From contig PUOQ01000035.1 in the NCBI GenBank assembly GCA_003552785.1, positions 1 through 35,711 of the forward strand: DNA of 35,711 nucleotides, in the 5' to 3' direction. The stretch is from Dehalococcoidia bacterium (GTDB taxonomy: Bacteria > Chloroflexota > Dehalococcoidia > Dehalococcoidales > CSSed11-197). The notes below the pieces were generated by a model. It did no database searches, was not told the origin of the DNA, and was given only the letters and a program-made list of their open reading frames with translations. The translations under genes were made by a program, and so were the position numbers. This document shows positions 14,753-24,600 of the stretch, in pieces; position 1 is the first letter of the stretch, and every line of letters begins with the position of its first letter.

Positions 14753-15100
14753 ATGAAAATAACAAACCTTGAAAAAACTCCGGCAACCAGGATGAACATG
14801 AAAGGCGCCATTAATGTTACCAGGCAGATACCTATCTCAAGCCGGGACGGCTCACCTTCTTTCGCATTTCGTGTATTTACCATAGAACCCGGGGGCAACA
14901 CACCTTTTCACCAGCATCATTACGAACACTTAAACTACGTCATTCAAGGCAGCGGCAAACTAAAAACCGCCAGCGGGGAATACACGGTAACCAGGGGCGA
15001 CTTCATGCTGGTACAGCCAAACGAAACTCACCAATACGTAAACACAGACACTTCTACTTCCCTGGTTATTATTTGTGGAGTTCCCGTAGAATACGAATAA
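14753..15100 (+). CDS. Small single-domain cupin protein
   Basis: A 115-aa cupin. Motif 1 reads PGGNTPFHQHHYEHLNYVIQ with the His-X-His and Glu-equivalent metal ligands. Motif 2 is GDFMLVQPNETHQYVN with the later His. Such proteins are metal-dependent sugar- or metabolite-binding proteins or isomerases, and the sequence does not say which. The start ATG at 14753 is chosen over the longer frame from 14684 because GGAGGTG lies about 7 nt upstream and the extra residues (ANFYYKLIDLYLWRW) look like untranslated AT-rich DNA. Stand-alone gene. Confidence 0.88.
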   Translation: MKITNLEKTPATRMNMKGAINVTRQIPISSRDGSPSFAFRVFTIEPGGNTPFHQHHYEHLNYVIQGSGKLKTASGEYTVTRGDFMLVQPNETHQYVNTDTSTSLVIICGVPVEYE

Positions 15101-15215
15101 AGGGTAAGTGGAAAAAGCGCTCAAGCCATGAGAAAAAATCTCCTGCACCCGGGCAACAAACCTTTCTGCCTTCAGTATTTGCCGGTTTCAATGCTTAACC
15201 TTTAAACTATACCAA

Positions 15216-15818
15216 ATGGCAAAGCCAGAGCATATTATACCTGATGATTATGAGCCGGGAGGCTACTGGCAATTAAAGTTGACGGGGCTGTCTCTTATCA
15301 GCACAGTAGCCGGAATGTTTGTGATATTCGCACTAAGCATTCTATTCGGAACTGTAGCCAGAGGAGTTGCCCGCGGCGAATGGGAGGGGCAGGTAACCAT
15401 CGAGGGCTTCGGTTTCATCGCCATTGTAATCGGTGCCGTCCTGGCAGTTGTGATCCTGCATGAAGTTATCCATGCAGCTCTTTTTCTTATTTTCGGGGCC
15501 AGGCCGCGCTTCGGGTTTAAAACCCTGGGCAAATATTTTGCTGCGGCTTACACAACAACAGACATTCCCATTTCAAGAAACCGGTATCTGGTAGTATGCC
15601 TGGGGCCTTTCATAATTATAACACTGGCCTGTCTGGCAGCCGTCGTGGTAGCCGGCCCGGACAGCATCGTTCTAGTAGCCCTGCTGGTGCTGGGTATGAA
15701 TGCCGGAGGTTCGCTGGGAGACTTTATAATTGCCAGAAAACTTCTGGCGCATAAATCAGGCACCCTGTTTCAAGACAGGGAAGACGGATTCGCCTGGTAT
15801 AACAAGAAAAACGCCTGA
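15216..15818 (+). CDS. DUF3267 family membrane zincin-like protein
   Basis: A 200-aa membrane protein with about four hydrophobic segments (near residues 25-47, 68-95, 122-145 and 148-165). The second carries HEVIH, an HExxH zinc-protease signature, in VVILHEVIHAALFLIFGARP, the hallmark of DUF3267. After GFKTLGKYFAAAYTTTDIPI a later segment has LGPFIIITLAC and a GMNAGGSLGDFIIARKLL helix, resembling site-2-protease-like architecture. Proteolytic activity is plausible but not demonstrated for the family. The ATG has no clear ribosome-binding site. It stands alone, 115 bases after the cupin gene, converging with ectC. Confidence 0.82.
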   Translation: MAKPEHIIPDDYEPGGYWQLKLTGLSLISTVAGMFVIFALSILFGTVARGVARGEWEGQVTIEGFGFIAIVIGAVLAVVILHEVIHAALFLIFGARPRFGFKTLGKYFAAAYTTTDIPISRNRYLVVCLGPFIIITLACLAAVVVAGPDSIVLVALLVLGMNAGGSLGDFIIARKLLAHKSGTLFQDREDGFAWYNKKNA

Positions 15819-15871
15819 CTTAATCAAACCGTCGAGCCTTGCCTCTGGTGCCATTACATCATGTGTGATAA

Positions 15872-16270
15872 TTATCCTTTATCCGGCGGGGGATAAGAAC
15901 CGTCTTCATCATGCACTTCATCACCCCTCAGCGCCGGGTAAAAAACACACACCATACGCATATCTGCAGTTCCACCCCGTAAAATATGCTTATCGTTTTT
16001 ATCCAGTGCATACAATACACCGGGTTCAATCTGATGGATAATACCAGTGGCAAGGTCTTCTATTTGGCCATTTCCAGAAATACAATAAACAGCTTCCAAA
16101 TGGTTCTTATACCACAGGTGATTCACCGAGCCGGCTTTTATAATGGTGTCATTCATGGAAAACCCCATATTGTCATCCCGGGTAAGAAGCCGGCGGCTTT
16201 CCCAGTTGCCATTTGGCGCCCTGACTTCACTGGCGGTGCCCAAAATATCTTTAAGATTGCGTATTATCAA
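15872..16270 (-). CDS. ectC: L-ectoine synthase
   Basis: EctC closes N-gamma-acetyl-L-2,4-diaminobutyrate to ectoine in the cytoplasm. At 132 aa it has the normal family length. It is a cupin with recognisable motifs: MIIRNLKDILGT at the start, WESRRLLTRDDNMGFSMNDT, NHLWYKNHLEAVYCISGNGQ, and YALDKNDKHILRGG before the C-terminal RMVCVFYPALRGDEVHDEDG. The start is a TTG at 16270, fixed by alignment to the conserved N-terminus. It lies within the end of ectB, overlapping by 20 bases in another frame, with GGAGG about 11 nt upstream. The last gene of ectABC. Confidence 0.95.
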   Translation of the reverse strand: MIIRNLKDILGTASEVRAPNGNWESRRLLTRDDNMGFSMNDTIIKAGSVNHLWYKNHLEAVYCISGNGQIEDLATGIIHQIEPGVLYALDKNDKHILRGGTADMRMVCVFYPALRGDEVHDEDGSYPPPDKG

Positions 16271-17546
16271 TTATATCCATACCTCCATTGCCATTGTTTT
16301 GTGCTTCAAGCAGTGCCCCGATTGATTCATCGATAATATCCAGGCCTTTGACCAGGAGCTCCTCTTCAATTACCAGCGGCGGTAGAATTTTTACTACATT
16401 ATCCCTTGCTCCGGATAATTCGATAACCAGGTTACGGTTGAAGCATTCCCTGGAAACCTGTGCCGCCAGGCCTTTAGCCCCGATATCCAGCCCGTATATC
16501 ATTCCCCTGCCTCGAACCTGGCAATCAAGTTCTTTGTATTTTTCCGCCATGGCGGTAAGCTTGTCACAAATTATTTTTTCACTTGATTTTATGTAATTAG
16601 CAAGTTCATCGGTTTCCCAAAAGGAAATGAGTTCAGAAGCAGCTACAAAAGCAAGGTTGTTGCCCCGGAAAGTGCCGGTGTGTTCACCCGCACGCCACTG
16701 ATCAAGCTCGGGCTTGAACAAAAGCAGCGCAAGCGGCAGGCCTCCGCCTATTGATTTGGAAAGAACAATGATATCGGGTGAAATACCGGATTCCTCAAAG
16801 CTGAAGAAAGTCCCGGTGCGGCCGTTACCGACCTGTATATCATCTACAATCAATAAAATATCGAAATCGCGGCAAATTCTTTCTATTTCCAGAAGCCATT
16901 CGCTACTGGCCACATTAATGCCACCTTCAGCCTGGACAGTCTCCAGTATAATGGCTGCCGGCAAATCAACTCCGCTGCTCATATCCTCGAGAAATTTTCG
17001 TAAATAGGCTGCCGTATTCACATCGGGTCCAAAATAGCCATCATAAGGAACAAACGAAACATTGGTGCGGTTTATAAAAGACTCGTCCCGGTAAAAAGCG
17101 TTGCCGGTTATAGCAATAGAGCCCATAGTTAAGCCGTGAAAACCATTGGTAAAAGCGATTACATTTGAGCGCCCTTTTACCATCCGTGCCAGTTTTAAAG
17201 CGGTTTCGACTGCGTTGGTTCCTGTAGGCCCGGTAAACTGGACCTTGTATTCCATGTAGCGTGGTTGAAGAATATCGTAGTACAGCCTTTCAAGAAAACG
17301 TTTTTTGGCACTGGTAGCCTGGTCAAGGCCGTGCATAACGCCATCTTTCTGAATATACTCGATGAGCGCTCGGTTAACAGTGGGATTGTTGTGCCCGTAA
17401 TTCAATACCCCTGCACCGGCAAAAAAGTCTATATATTCTTTGCCCTGTTCATCACAGAGAACGGCTCCTTTGGATGTAGCAAAAATGGTAGGAAAAGCCC
17501 TTACATAACTTCTTACCTGTGATTCAAACTGATCAAATATCCGCAT
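16251..17546 (-). CDS. ectB: L-2,4-diaminobutyrate transaminase
   Basis: A PLP-dependent class III aminotransferase (431 aa) that converts aspartate-4-semialdehyde plus glutamate to L-2,4-diaminobutyrate, the first committed step of ectoine synthesis. Visible features include the N-terminal MRIFDQFESQVRSYVRAFP, FFAGAGVLNYGHNNP, FTNGFHGLTMGSIAITG, the DDIQVGNGRTGTFFSFE cofactor region and the PLP-lysine segment IIVLSKSIGGGLPLALLLF. The start ATG has GGAG 7 nt upstream. It is 13 bases downstream of ectA and overlaps ectC by 20 bases, so the three genes are one transcription unit. Confidence 0.96.
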   Translation of the reverse strand: MRIFDQFESQVRSYVRAFPTIFATSKGAVLCDEQGKEYIDFFAGAGVLNYGHNNPTVNRALIEYIQKDGVMHGLDQATSAKKRFLERLYYDILQPRYMEYKVQFTGPTGTNAVETALKLARMVKGRSNVIAFTNGFHGLTMGSIAITGNAFYRDESFINRTNVSFVPYDGYFGPDVNTAAYLRKFLEDMSSGVDLPAAIILETVQAEGGINVASSEWLLEIERICRDFDILLIVDDIQVGNGRTGTFFSFEESGISPDIIVLSKSIGGGLPLALLLFKPELDQWRAGEHTGTFRGNNLAFVAASELISFWETDELANYIKSSEKIICDKLTAMAEKYKELDCQVRGRGMIYGLDIGAKGLAAQVSRECFNRNLVIELSGARDNVVKILPPLVIEEELLVKGLDIIDESIGALLEAQNNGNGGMDIIDNTQS

Positions 17547-17559
17547 AATTTTTCTCCTT

Positions 17560-18075
17560 TTAGTTGTCTCCTTCTGTTTTTAACGGGCCGATTTTTACCA
17601 GCCTCTCTTCTTCATGGTTATCACTGAATAATTCCTCCGGAAAATACGAATCTGTTTCAATGCCCGCCCCAAAACACCCTGCGACCTTTTTTAGCATATT
17701 AAAAGAGGTAATATTCGAAGGTGTAACCGTGGCATGGATATAACAAATACCATTCTTGCGAGCTTTTTCCACCAGGCAGGTTATCATCCGGCTGGCAATC
17801 CCATGGTTCCTATATTCGGATGAAACAGCTACCTGCCAGATAAATAATGTATCACTGGCATTGGGTATCACATAGGCCGAAACAAACCCTGCCAGTACAC
17901 CGTCATCTGTTTTGGCTGTCAGTGTGTAATCATTAAAGTGCGAGCACAGCAGCAGGTATAAATACCGCGAATTCTGGTCAAGCGAGCCACACAAGCAAAC
18001 CAGCTGGTGAATGGCCGGGCCATCCTTAAATGTTGCCGGGGCAATATTTATATTTACAGAATTATCTTTATTCAT
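17560..18075 (-). CDS. ectA: L-2,4-diaminobutyrate N-gamma-acetyltransferase
   Basis: A GNAT-fold acetyltransferase (171 aa) that acetylates L-2,4-diaminobutyrate. Family signatures are PATFKDGPAIHQLVCLCGSL, NSRYLYLLLCSHFNDYTLTA, FIWQVAVSSEYRNHGIASRM (acetyl-CoA-binding loop) and ATVTPSNITSFNMLKKVA. The ATG at 18075 follows an in-frame TTG at 18078, and no clear ribosome-binding site is visible for either. First gene of ectABC. The 250-base gap upstream (18079-18329) contains no other gene and no promoter I can defend, although osmotic regulation would be expected there. No aspartokinase or ectD hydroxylase gene is adjacent. Confidence 0.95.
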   Translation of the reverse strand: MNKDNSVNINIAPATFKDGPAIHQLVCLCGSLDQNSRYLYLLLCSHFNDYTLTAKTDDGVLAGFVSAYVIPNASDTLFIWQVAVSSEYRNHGIASRMITCLVEKARKNGICYIHATVTPSNITSFNMLKKVAGCFGAGIETDSYFPEELFSDNHEEERLVKIGPLKTEGDN

Positions 18076-18329
18076 CAATCAAACGGTTTTTGAATTTTAC
18101 TTTACTAGAAGCGAAATCATCCCCTGAATTTACCAGGCCATGCAAGGAAAGGTAAGCTTACTGAACAAAATGGATGAGGCAGCAGCTTCAAAGCTTGGCA
18201 TATTAAACTGCTGTTGTTATCACCAGGGGCTCAATAGAAAGCTCATAACTTGTGGTTAATTTTAACACTATTACCCCTGTATATCAATAATCCTGCCCTG
18301 TTATTATTAGCAAAAATGTTACCAGAAAC

Positions 18330-21300
18330 TCAGGTCCGGGGTAAAAGAGTTTCATTTAATTTTTTAACTGCCGTGGATTTCAGACCCTTTACATCAATCA
18401 GTGACTCCTCTTTCCCAGAGACGAGAAATATCAGTATTACCTCGCTAACAGTCTTGCCGGCAAGCTCTTCAACCGCAAGTGCATAAACCCCGGCCTGCAA
18501 CCGGTACTGCTCGGCCTTCACAGGGTCATCCAGATCGTAATTCACATCCGTCTTATAATCCGCAATTACCAGACTCTCACCTTCCTCGAACAGCAGGTCA
18601 ATAAAACCTTCGATTTGCCTGTTTTGATACGGCAGGCCGAAAAACAGTTCCCGGTAATACCTTCCGGACTTAACCGCACGCCTGACTGCAGGCATTTCCA
18701 ATGCTTTTCTTACCAGGCGGGCTACTTCTTTTTCTCGACCGGGTATACCTTCGGCATCTGCCTGGGACCGGCATATTTTATCAAGATTTTCCCCGGCCTC
18801 CAGGTCTATGGTCTGCAATACACTGTGTACTGCGCGGCCTAAATTGGAGCCACCACGGCCTTTGCGAAAATAGGCTTCACCGCCCTCTGGTTCGTCTTTA
18901 TCCTGCCGGGTTATCCGGGTCGTGCCTTCTGCCTGCGGAATCGAAGCGGCTTTAATGATATTTTCCCTGCGATCAATCCAGCGTTTTCTTTCCTCCAGCG
19001 TATCATAGCCTTTATCCAGGCACTCAGGCTCAATCTGCGGCGGAGCAACTTCAATTGATGGACAATCCAGAGTATCCCATGAGCACCCGGTTTCACAGGC
19101 GATTTTTTCAATACAGGCATTGATGGCACTGCTTTGCCCGCTTGTCTCCTTCCTGAAACAGCTAATCAAGAGATAGTCTCTGGCACGGGTGGCTGCTACA
19201 TACATCAATCGTATTTTCTCTGCCTCTCCAGCTTCATTTTCGAGCTGCTCGGCTGCCTCATAACCTGTGGTAGCAAAAACCCTGTCTCCTGAGCCTATTT
19301 TCAACTCCAGGCTACCACCCTCACCAAAGATAACCGGCTTGCCACGCTCTTTGCCTGTATCCAGGCCGGCAAGGATTACAACCGGAAACTCAAGCCCCTT
19401 TGCAGCGTGCACGGTCATTATTCTCACTGCGTCCTCATCGGGTTCTGGTACCGGTATTTCCACCATGCGAACATTTTCCTGGATCTGCGCCTGCATCCAT
19501 TCAATAAATACCCTTAGTGAACGTTCACCTATGCTGGAAAAAGCCCTCGCCTGCTCGGTAATCATCTTCAACCGGCGCAATCTTTCACGAGGACGCTCCC
19601 TGCCGAAAGCAAGCTCTGCCATGCACCTTTCCCGGATAAAGCTCTCGATCAACCGGTCAACCGGCTCACTCTGGCGCCTGAGGTTGAAATCTGCCAGCAC
19701 TCCCATTGCATTAGCCACCTTACCCCCGGCATTGCCGTGAACGGTATAATCAAGCACACCGCCCCTGCCCACAAAGTCCGCCAGCTCCTCATCGCTCAAG
19801 CCGAACGCGGTAGAACGCAGCGCAGCTACCAGTGATACCCGGTCAACAGGGCAATCTATAGCCTTCAGGCAGTGTAAAAGATCCGCCACATCCTGTGTTC
19901 CAAGCACAAAGGATTCACTCTCAATACGGTACGGAATGCCCTCGCCCTCCAGCGCCCTTTCTACATGTGGCAAAACAGTCCGCACCGGCATAAGAATGCA
20001 CATATCACCGTAATTTACCGGACGCAGCTTGCTGCTTGCTTTATCCCTCACCTTCAACGACCGGTTTTTCAGGCTCCAGGCAATTCCGGCAATAGTTTCC
20101 GACTCTTGTTTCTTTACCCGGTAAGCTTTTGAATCGATGGCCTCTCCGAATCTGTATACGCCCATCTCAGGCTCATCTGCAGTATCATCCCATCTGGGGT
20201 AAATGCCGGAGTAGGTGGCCTGAACACTGGATTCTCCACTGCCCATCCAGTTATGAAAAACAGCATTTACCCAGTCTATTACCCGTTTCTGCGAACGAAA
20301 GTTTTGCCGGAGTATGGTTTCCGGGCTGGAAAGCAGCCGGCTTACTTTTTGCACGGCAGCAATATCAGCCCGGCGAAAGCGGTAGATGGACTGCTTCGGG
20401 TCGCCGACCACAAATAGCTTGCCGGGGGCAATTTTTATGTTCTGCCATTCCTTCGCGGCAACAGCCCCCTCACCCATTCTGTTGCTATCTGCTGCCAGGA
20501 AAAAGGCTATTTCAGCCTGTATAGGATCTGTATCCTGAAATTCATCTATCAAAATATGGCTGAAGCGTTTTTGGAAATACCGCCTGACCTCCGCATTGTC
20601 CCGTAACATATCCCGGGCAAGTACCAGTAGATCGTGAAATTCCACGCTGCCGCTCTCAACGCGGGACTTTACCCAGCCTTTGATTGAGCAGGCAAGGTCC
20701 TCCAGCAGCGGCACCAGGCTGACGCGACGCAAGGCGGCAAGCTCCTGCCCAACCTGACAGTCCAGCTCTTTAAGAAGATCTTTTAAAACCGTGCAGGCAG
20801 ACCGGCCGGTACAGGGATCATCAAGCCAGTTATCCTTATTTCCCCTGGAGCAGGATAGTTTGCCAAACCTGCTAATTTCTGCCAGAGCTTCTGCAGTATT
20901 CAGCCCCCTCAAATCAAGGTTGCGAATCAACCCGGATACTTCTTTACAGTGGGTATAAAGGGTGTCCCTGCGGCCTTCTTTTACCAGCCTGCTTAGATCC
21001 TGGACTCTTCCAGAGGCCTCTACCAGCTTCGAAATCAGGTCTGTGTCCGGCTCTTCACCCCGTTCGAACCTTTCCGGCAGCCTGTCGTAATTATCATGCA
21101 TAACCCTGGCAGCGGATTTCAGGCCTTCTGTTTTTAAACCAAACTGCATGGCCTGAAGCAGGGCCGGGGCGAGTTCATCTCTTTCCATTACACCATCAAG
21201 CCATGATTGCCAGTTATTTTCGAACCGGATGCCGGCTTCCATTTCAGGAGACACTCTAAAGTTCGGCGGCAAATGCGCCTCCAAAGGCTTCTCCCTTAAC

Positions 21301-21647
21301 AGGGCGCCGGCAAAACTGTGAAGCGTTTGAATTATGCCATCATCAAAATGGTCCAGTGCTCGCCTGCAGTTAGCCCTGGCTCTTTCGCTCAAGCCCCCAT
21401 CTTCTGCATATTCTTCCAGCCGGCAACGCACCCTGTCCCTCAGTTCGGCAGCAGCTGCTTCGGTGAATGTAATAGCGGCAATCCGTCCGATTTCACCGGT
21501 GCCGGTAGTTATCAGCCGGCTTATGCGCTCAACTATAACACTCGTCTTGCCGGTACCGGCGCCGGCTTCGACAAAAAAAGTGGTGTTAAGCTCGTTTAGC
21601 AGCTGTTGCCGGAGATTTCTGTCAACCGGTGTAAATTCCCCGCTCAA
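18330..21647 (-). CDS. addA: AddA-like UvrD-family helicase-nuclease subunit
   Basis: A 1105-aa superfamily 1 helicase with C-terminal PD-(D/E)XK nuclease, the RecB/AddA type used for double-strand-break end processing. Motifs in order: AGAGTGKTSVIVERISRLI (Walker A, near residue 35), ITFTEAAAAELRDRVR, HILIDEFQDTDPIQAEIAFF, VGDPKQSIYRFRRADI, ILRQNFRS, MTVHAAKGLEFPVVILAGLD, MYVAATRARDYLLI, and the nuclease core LVIADYKTDVNYD. It is somewhat shorter than Bacillus AddA (about 1230 aa). The TTG start is supported by GGAGG 7 nt upstream and overlaps the addB stop by 4 bases (TTGA), so both subunits are co-translated. Confidence 0.9.
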   Translation of the reverse strand: MSGEFTPVDRNLRQQLLNELNTTFFVEAGAGTGKTSVIVERISRLITTGTGEIGRIAAITFTEAAAAELRDRVRCRLEEYAEDGGLSERARANCRRALDHFDDGIIQTLHSFAGALLREKPLEAHLPPNFRVSPEMEAGIRFENNWQSWLDGVMERDELAPALLQAMQFGLKTEGLKSAARVMHDNYDRLPERFERGEEPDTDLISKLVEASGRVQDLSRLVKEGRRDTLYTHCKEVSGLIRNLDLRGLNTAEALAEISRFGKLSCSRGNKDNWLDDPCTGRSACTVLKDLLKELDCQVGQELAALRRVSLVPLLEDLACSIKGWVKSRVESGSVEFHDLLVLARDMLRDNAEVRRYFQKRFSHILIDEFQDTDPIQAEIAFFLAADSNRMGEGAVAAKEWQNIKIAPGKLFVVGDPKQSIYRFRRADIAAVQKVSRLLSSPETILRQNFRSQKRVIDWVNAVFHNWMGSGESSVQATYSGIYPRWDDTADEPEMGVYRFGEAIDSKAYRVKKQESETIAGIAWSLKNRSLKVRDKASSKLRPVNYGDMCILMPVRTVLPHVERALEGEGIPYRIESESFVLGTQDVADLLHCLKAIDCPVDRVSLVAALRSTAFGLSDEELADFVGRGGVLDYTVHGNAGGKVANAMGVLADFNLRRQSEPVDRLIESFIRERCMAELAFGRERPRERLRRLKMITEQARAFSSIGERSLRVFIEWMQAQIQENVRMVEIPVPEPDEDAVRIMTVHAAKGLEFPVVILAGLDTGKERGKPVIFGEGGSLELKIGSGDRVFATTGYEAAEQLENEAGEAEKIRLMYVAATRARDYLLISCFRKETSGQSSAINACIEKIACETGCSWDTLDCPSIEVAPPQIEPECLDKGYDTLEERKRWIDRRENIIKAASIPQAEGTTRITRQDKDEPEGGEAYFRKGRGGSNLGRAVHSVLQTIDLEAGENLDKICRSQADAEGIPGREKEVARLVRKALEMPAVRRAVKSGRYYRELFFGLPYQNRQIEGFIDLLFEEGESLVIADYKTDVNYDLDDPVKAEQYRLQAGVYALAVEELAGKTVSEVILIFLVSGKEESLIDVKGLKSTAVKKLNETLLPRT

Positions 21648-24600
21648 CGTCTTTCCTCCCCACCTGTTTCATCGCCTGTCATTTTCATATACCCTGAAAC
21701 TAAAGAGTCTCCTGATTTTCTTTCACGGCTTATCCAGCCGTCTACCGGGCATATTTGCCTGTAATCACAATATTCGCAATTAGGGCAATCCTCCCCTCCA
21801 GGGTTGGCGGGAAAAATACCGTTTTCTATACCCGAAACGATTACCTCCACGAATTGACCGAATTGCCTTACAAGCTCGGGGCTACATTCAATTTCCTTTC
21901 GCCGGAAGCCTCCTCTGGAAGAAATCAGCCAGTATGCCGCCCTTATATCACAACCCGGCTCAAATAGCCCGGCGGCTGCCAGGGCATACACCGGGAGCTG
22001 CAGCCGGGTGCCGTTTGCCAGCGGGTCTTCTTTCATCTTAGAATAGCCATAATCACTGCCTGTTTTATAGTCTATTACCAGGGCGTTTAAACCCCCCGCA
22101 TCGGCATCGATTCTGTCGATTACACCCCTGAAGCTGACCTTCCTGCCCTGGTCGAATTCGATCTCAACGGCCGGGGCAGTATCTTCCTCCCCGAAACCAA
22201 ACTTCCACTCCACCTTCACCGGAGAGGAGTTCATTTCGGCACGCATCTCATCATCCTTTTGTAAGAACTTGCGAAGGTCATTCAGGATTTCTTCCTTTAC
22301 CACCTTCCAGAGAAGAGGCCTTCCGGTTATGCCGCAGGCCTCGACTTCGTCAAATTCCTCACCGGCAATCTGCTCCAGCAATTCCCGGTGGCAACCCTTC
22401 CAGCCTTCTCCATAACCCGGCAGGCTGCCTGTTTGACAAAGAGTCCGTATAAAACGCTCCAGTATTCGATGCACCAGACTGCCGCGGTCCAGAGCGGAAA
22501 TGGAGATAATCTCCTCGGGCTTTTCAAAGATTTCAATGCCAAGAATATACCTTAAATAGTAACTGAAAGGGCACTTTGCCCAGCATTCCAGCTGGGTTGG
22601 AGAGCGGGGTTTTTCACCGGAAATACCCAATAACGGGCTTGCTCCGGACATGGCGGAGAGGTTACCATCCCAGGCGGTAAACGCCTTGCTCCGCCGCGAC
22701 ATCTCCGCCTTGAGGGACTGGCGGCGGTCACCATCACCCGTATACAGTAAATGTTCTTTCAGCGGCTTTCCCGCCCGGTGCCACAGTGCCAGGCTGTGCA
22801 TATCGTAGTCATGCAGGTCTGCCGGCACCAGAGTACCCAGTCCGCTCAAGCTGTGGTAGGTAGAACTGACCACCGTAAGCCATGGCTCAGCTGCCATTTG
22901 CTCCAGGTTGGAGGCATTAACCGGATTTAGCCCGGCCTCTTTCACACTGGAATCACACCTGGCACGATACAAAACACCGGCCTCCCTTATAAGCCATGAA
23001 GCAGGATAACTGTACCTGGATCCGGTGCCGCCAGAGCGGGCGAATGAAAAGAAGCACTTGCCCGGTATGGAGGTTACCGTCTTGAAAATACGGCGCTCCT
23101 CAATACGGCGGTGGTGTTTTAACTTTAAAGGAGAAAAATTCCCCATTTCCGAGCGCAAAGAATCAGGAATAACCGCATCATCCCTGGCACGTGGAGGGAA
23201 ACTCCCCTCTGCCATGCCCAGAATATGTATTACCTCAAAGCCCATGCCCTCGGCAGTTTTGAGGGTTCCGCTAAACACCCCCTCTCCGGTAGCACCTAGA
23301 CGCCCGGAGCCACCCTTCAACGTGTCGCGTAATGCCTGCAAAAACCCGGCAAAACTGACTCCTTCCGGCTCAATAATCTCAATTCTTGCCAGATCACCAA
23401 CAGCGGCCACTACCCTGTCATACCTGGCCTCTTCTTCCGCGGGCCAGCTTTCCGGGCTGGCATACTTTTCCAGCGCTTTTACCGCCCAGGCACTGAATTC
23501 CTTCCACCCGGCGCCGTCTGCAGGAGGGTTGCTTTCCGTCAACTCTTTTATAAAGACCTTTAATTCACAGGCGGCATCAAAGCTGGTTTTTCTCCGTGCC
23601 AGAGCCAATTCACTTCCTTCTTCCCGGTAAAAGCCAGGCCATCTAATCCTTTTTCCGGCATCAACAGTGTAACGCTCCAGCCGCTTCAGCCACTGCCCCG
23701 CACCGCCAGTTATGCCCGCCTTGCCGGAGATTTCTTCCCACAATGCCGCTTGCCGTAAAGCACTGCCATCACCGGACCTGGTTTTTACCGGTGATTCAGC
23801 CACCCACCTGATCAGGCTCTCCCGGGAAAAGCCGGATTCAAACACGCCTATCAGGCCCAGCAATAATTTGCCCGCAACCGAATCTTTAAGCGGCATTGGA
23901 TCGGGCCCGGAGGCTGGAATACCCGCCAGTTTAAGCTGGTTTGCTACCAGTTCCGCATACGGTTCACTGCCAGGATATAGAACAGCCATCCTGTTAAACA
24001 CTACCCCCTTTTCTGCGTGGTGCATGATGTTACGCACTGCCCAGCGGATTTCCTCCTGCGGGTCCGGAGCGACCATGATATGGCTTTCAAAGGGAGAAGC
24101 TTTTTCAGAGGCCGTGCCGGCAGCTGCTTCACCCATTACCGGCACCAGTCTTCCGGCCAGCTCCAATGCCTTGCCGTCAACTTCTTCTTCGCCCGTAATA
24201 CCCAGAATTATGCTCAAAATGTCTTTAGCACCAAGTGCCTTTAATATGGCGTATTCACCGGGAGTAAAATCACCCGGTATATAAAAAATAATATGGCCCA
24301 GATCTTTCAGGGCGCTTTCTGAAAAACCACCTTCTACGGCGCGGGCGGCACTGAAGCCAAGCTCTTCTCTATCGTAATGCCCCCGGGTGAGGGCTTTGAA
24401 AGAACGGTACCAGTATATAATCTGGCCGGTAAGCGGGCTTTTTGCCTCCAGCCAGGAAAGTTGCTCCGCAGACAGCATGTCAAGCTCGTCAAAAACGCGG
24501 GACAGGTATTCATGCAAAGGCGGGTGAGAGGCAACCGCTCCCAGTGGTTCCCTCCCTGCCATTTCACCGGCAAAATGGCGTATGGCTGCCAGCTTTACAA

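Noticed and set aside
23025..24284. Long plus-strand frames (201 and 190 aa) opposite addB
   Set aside because: Serine/proline-rich antisense shadows of a gene with clear AddB motifs; no ribosome-binding sites or family features.
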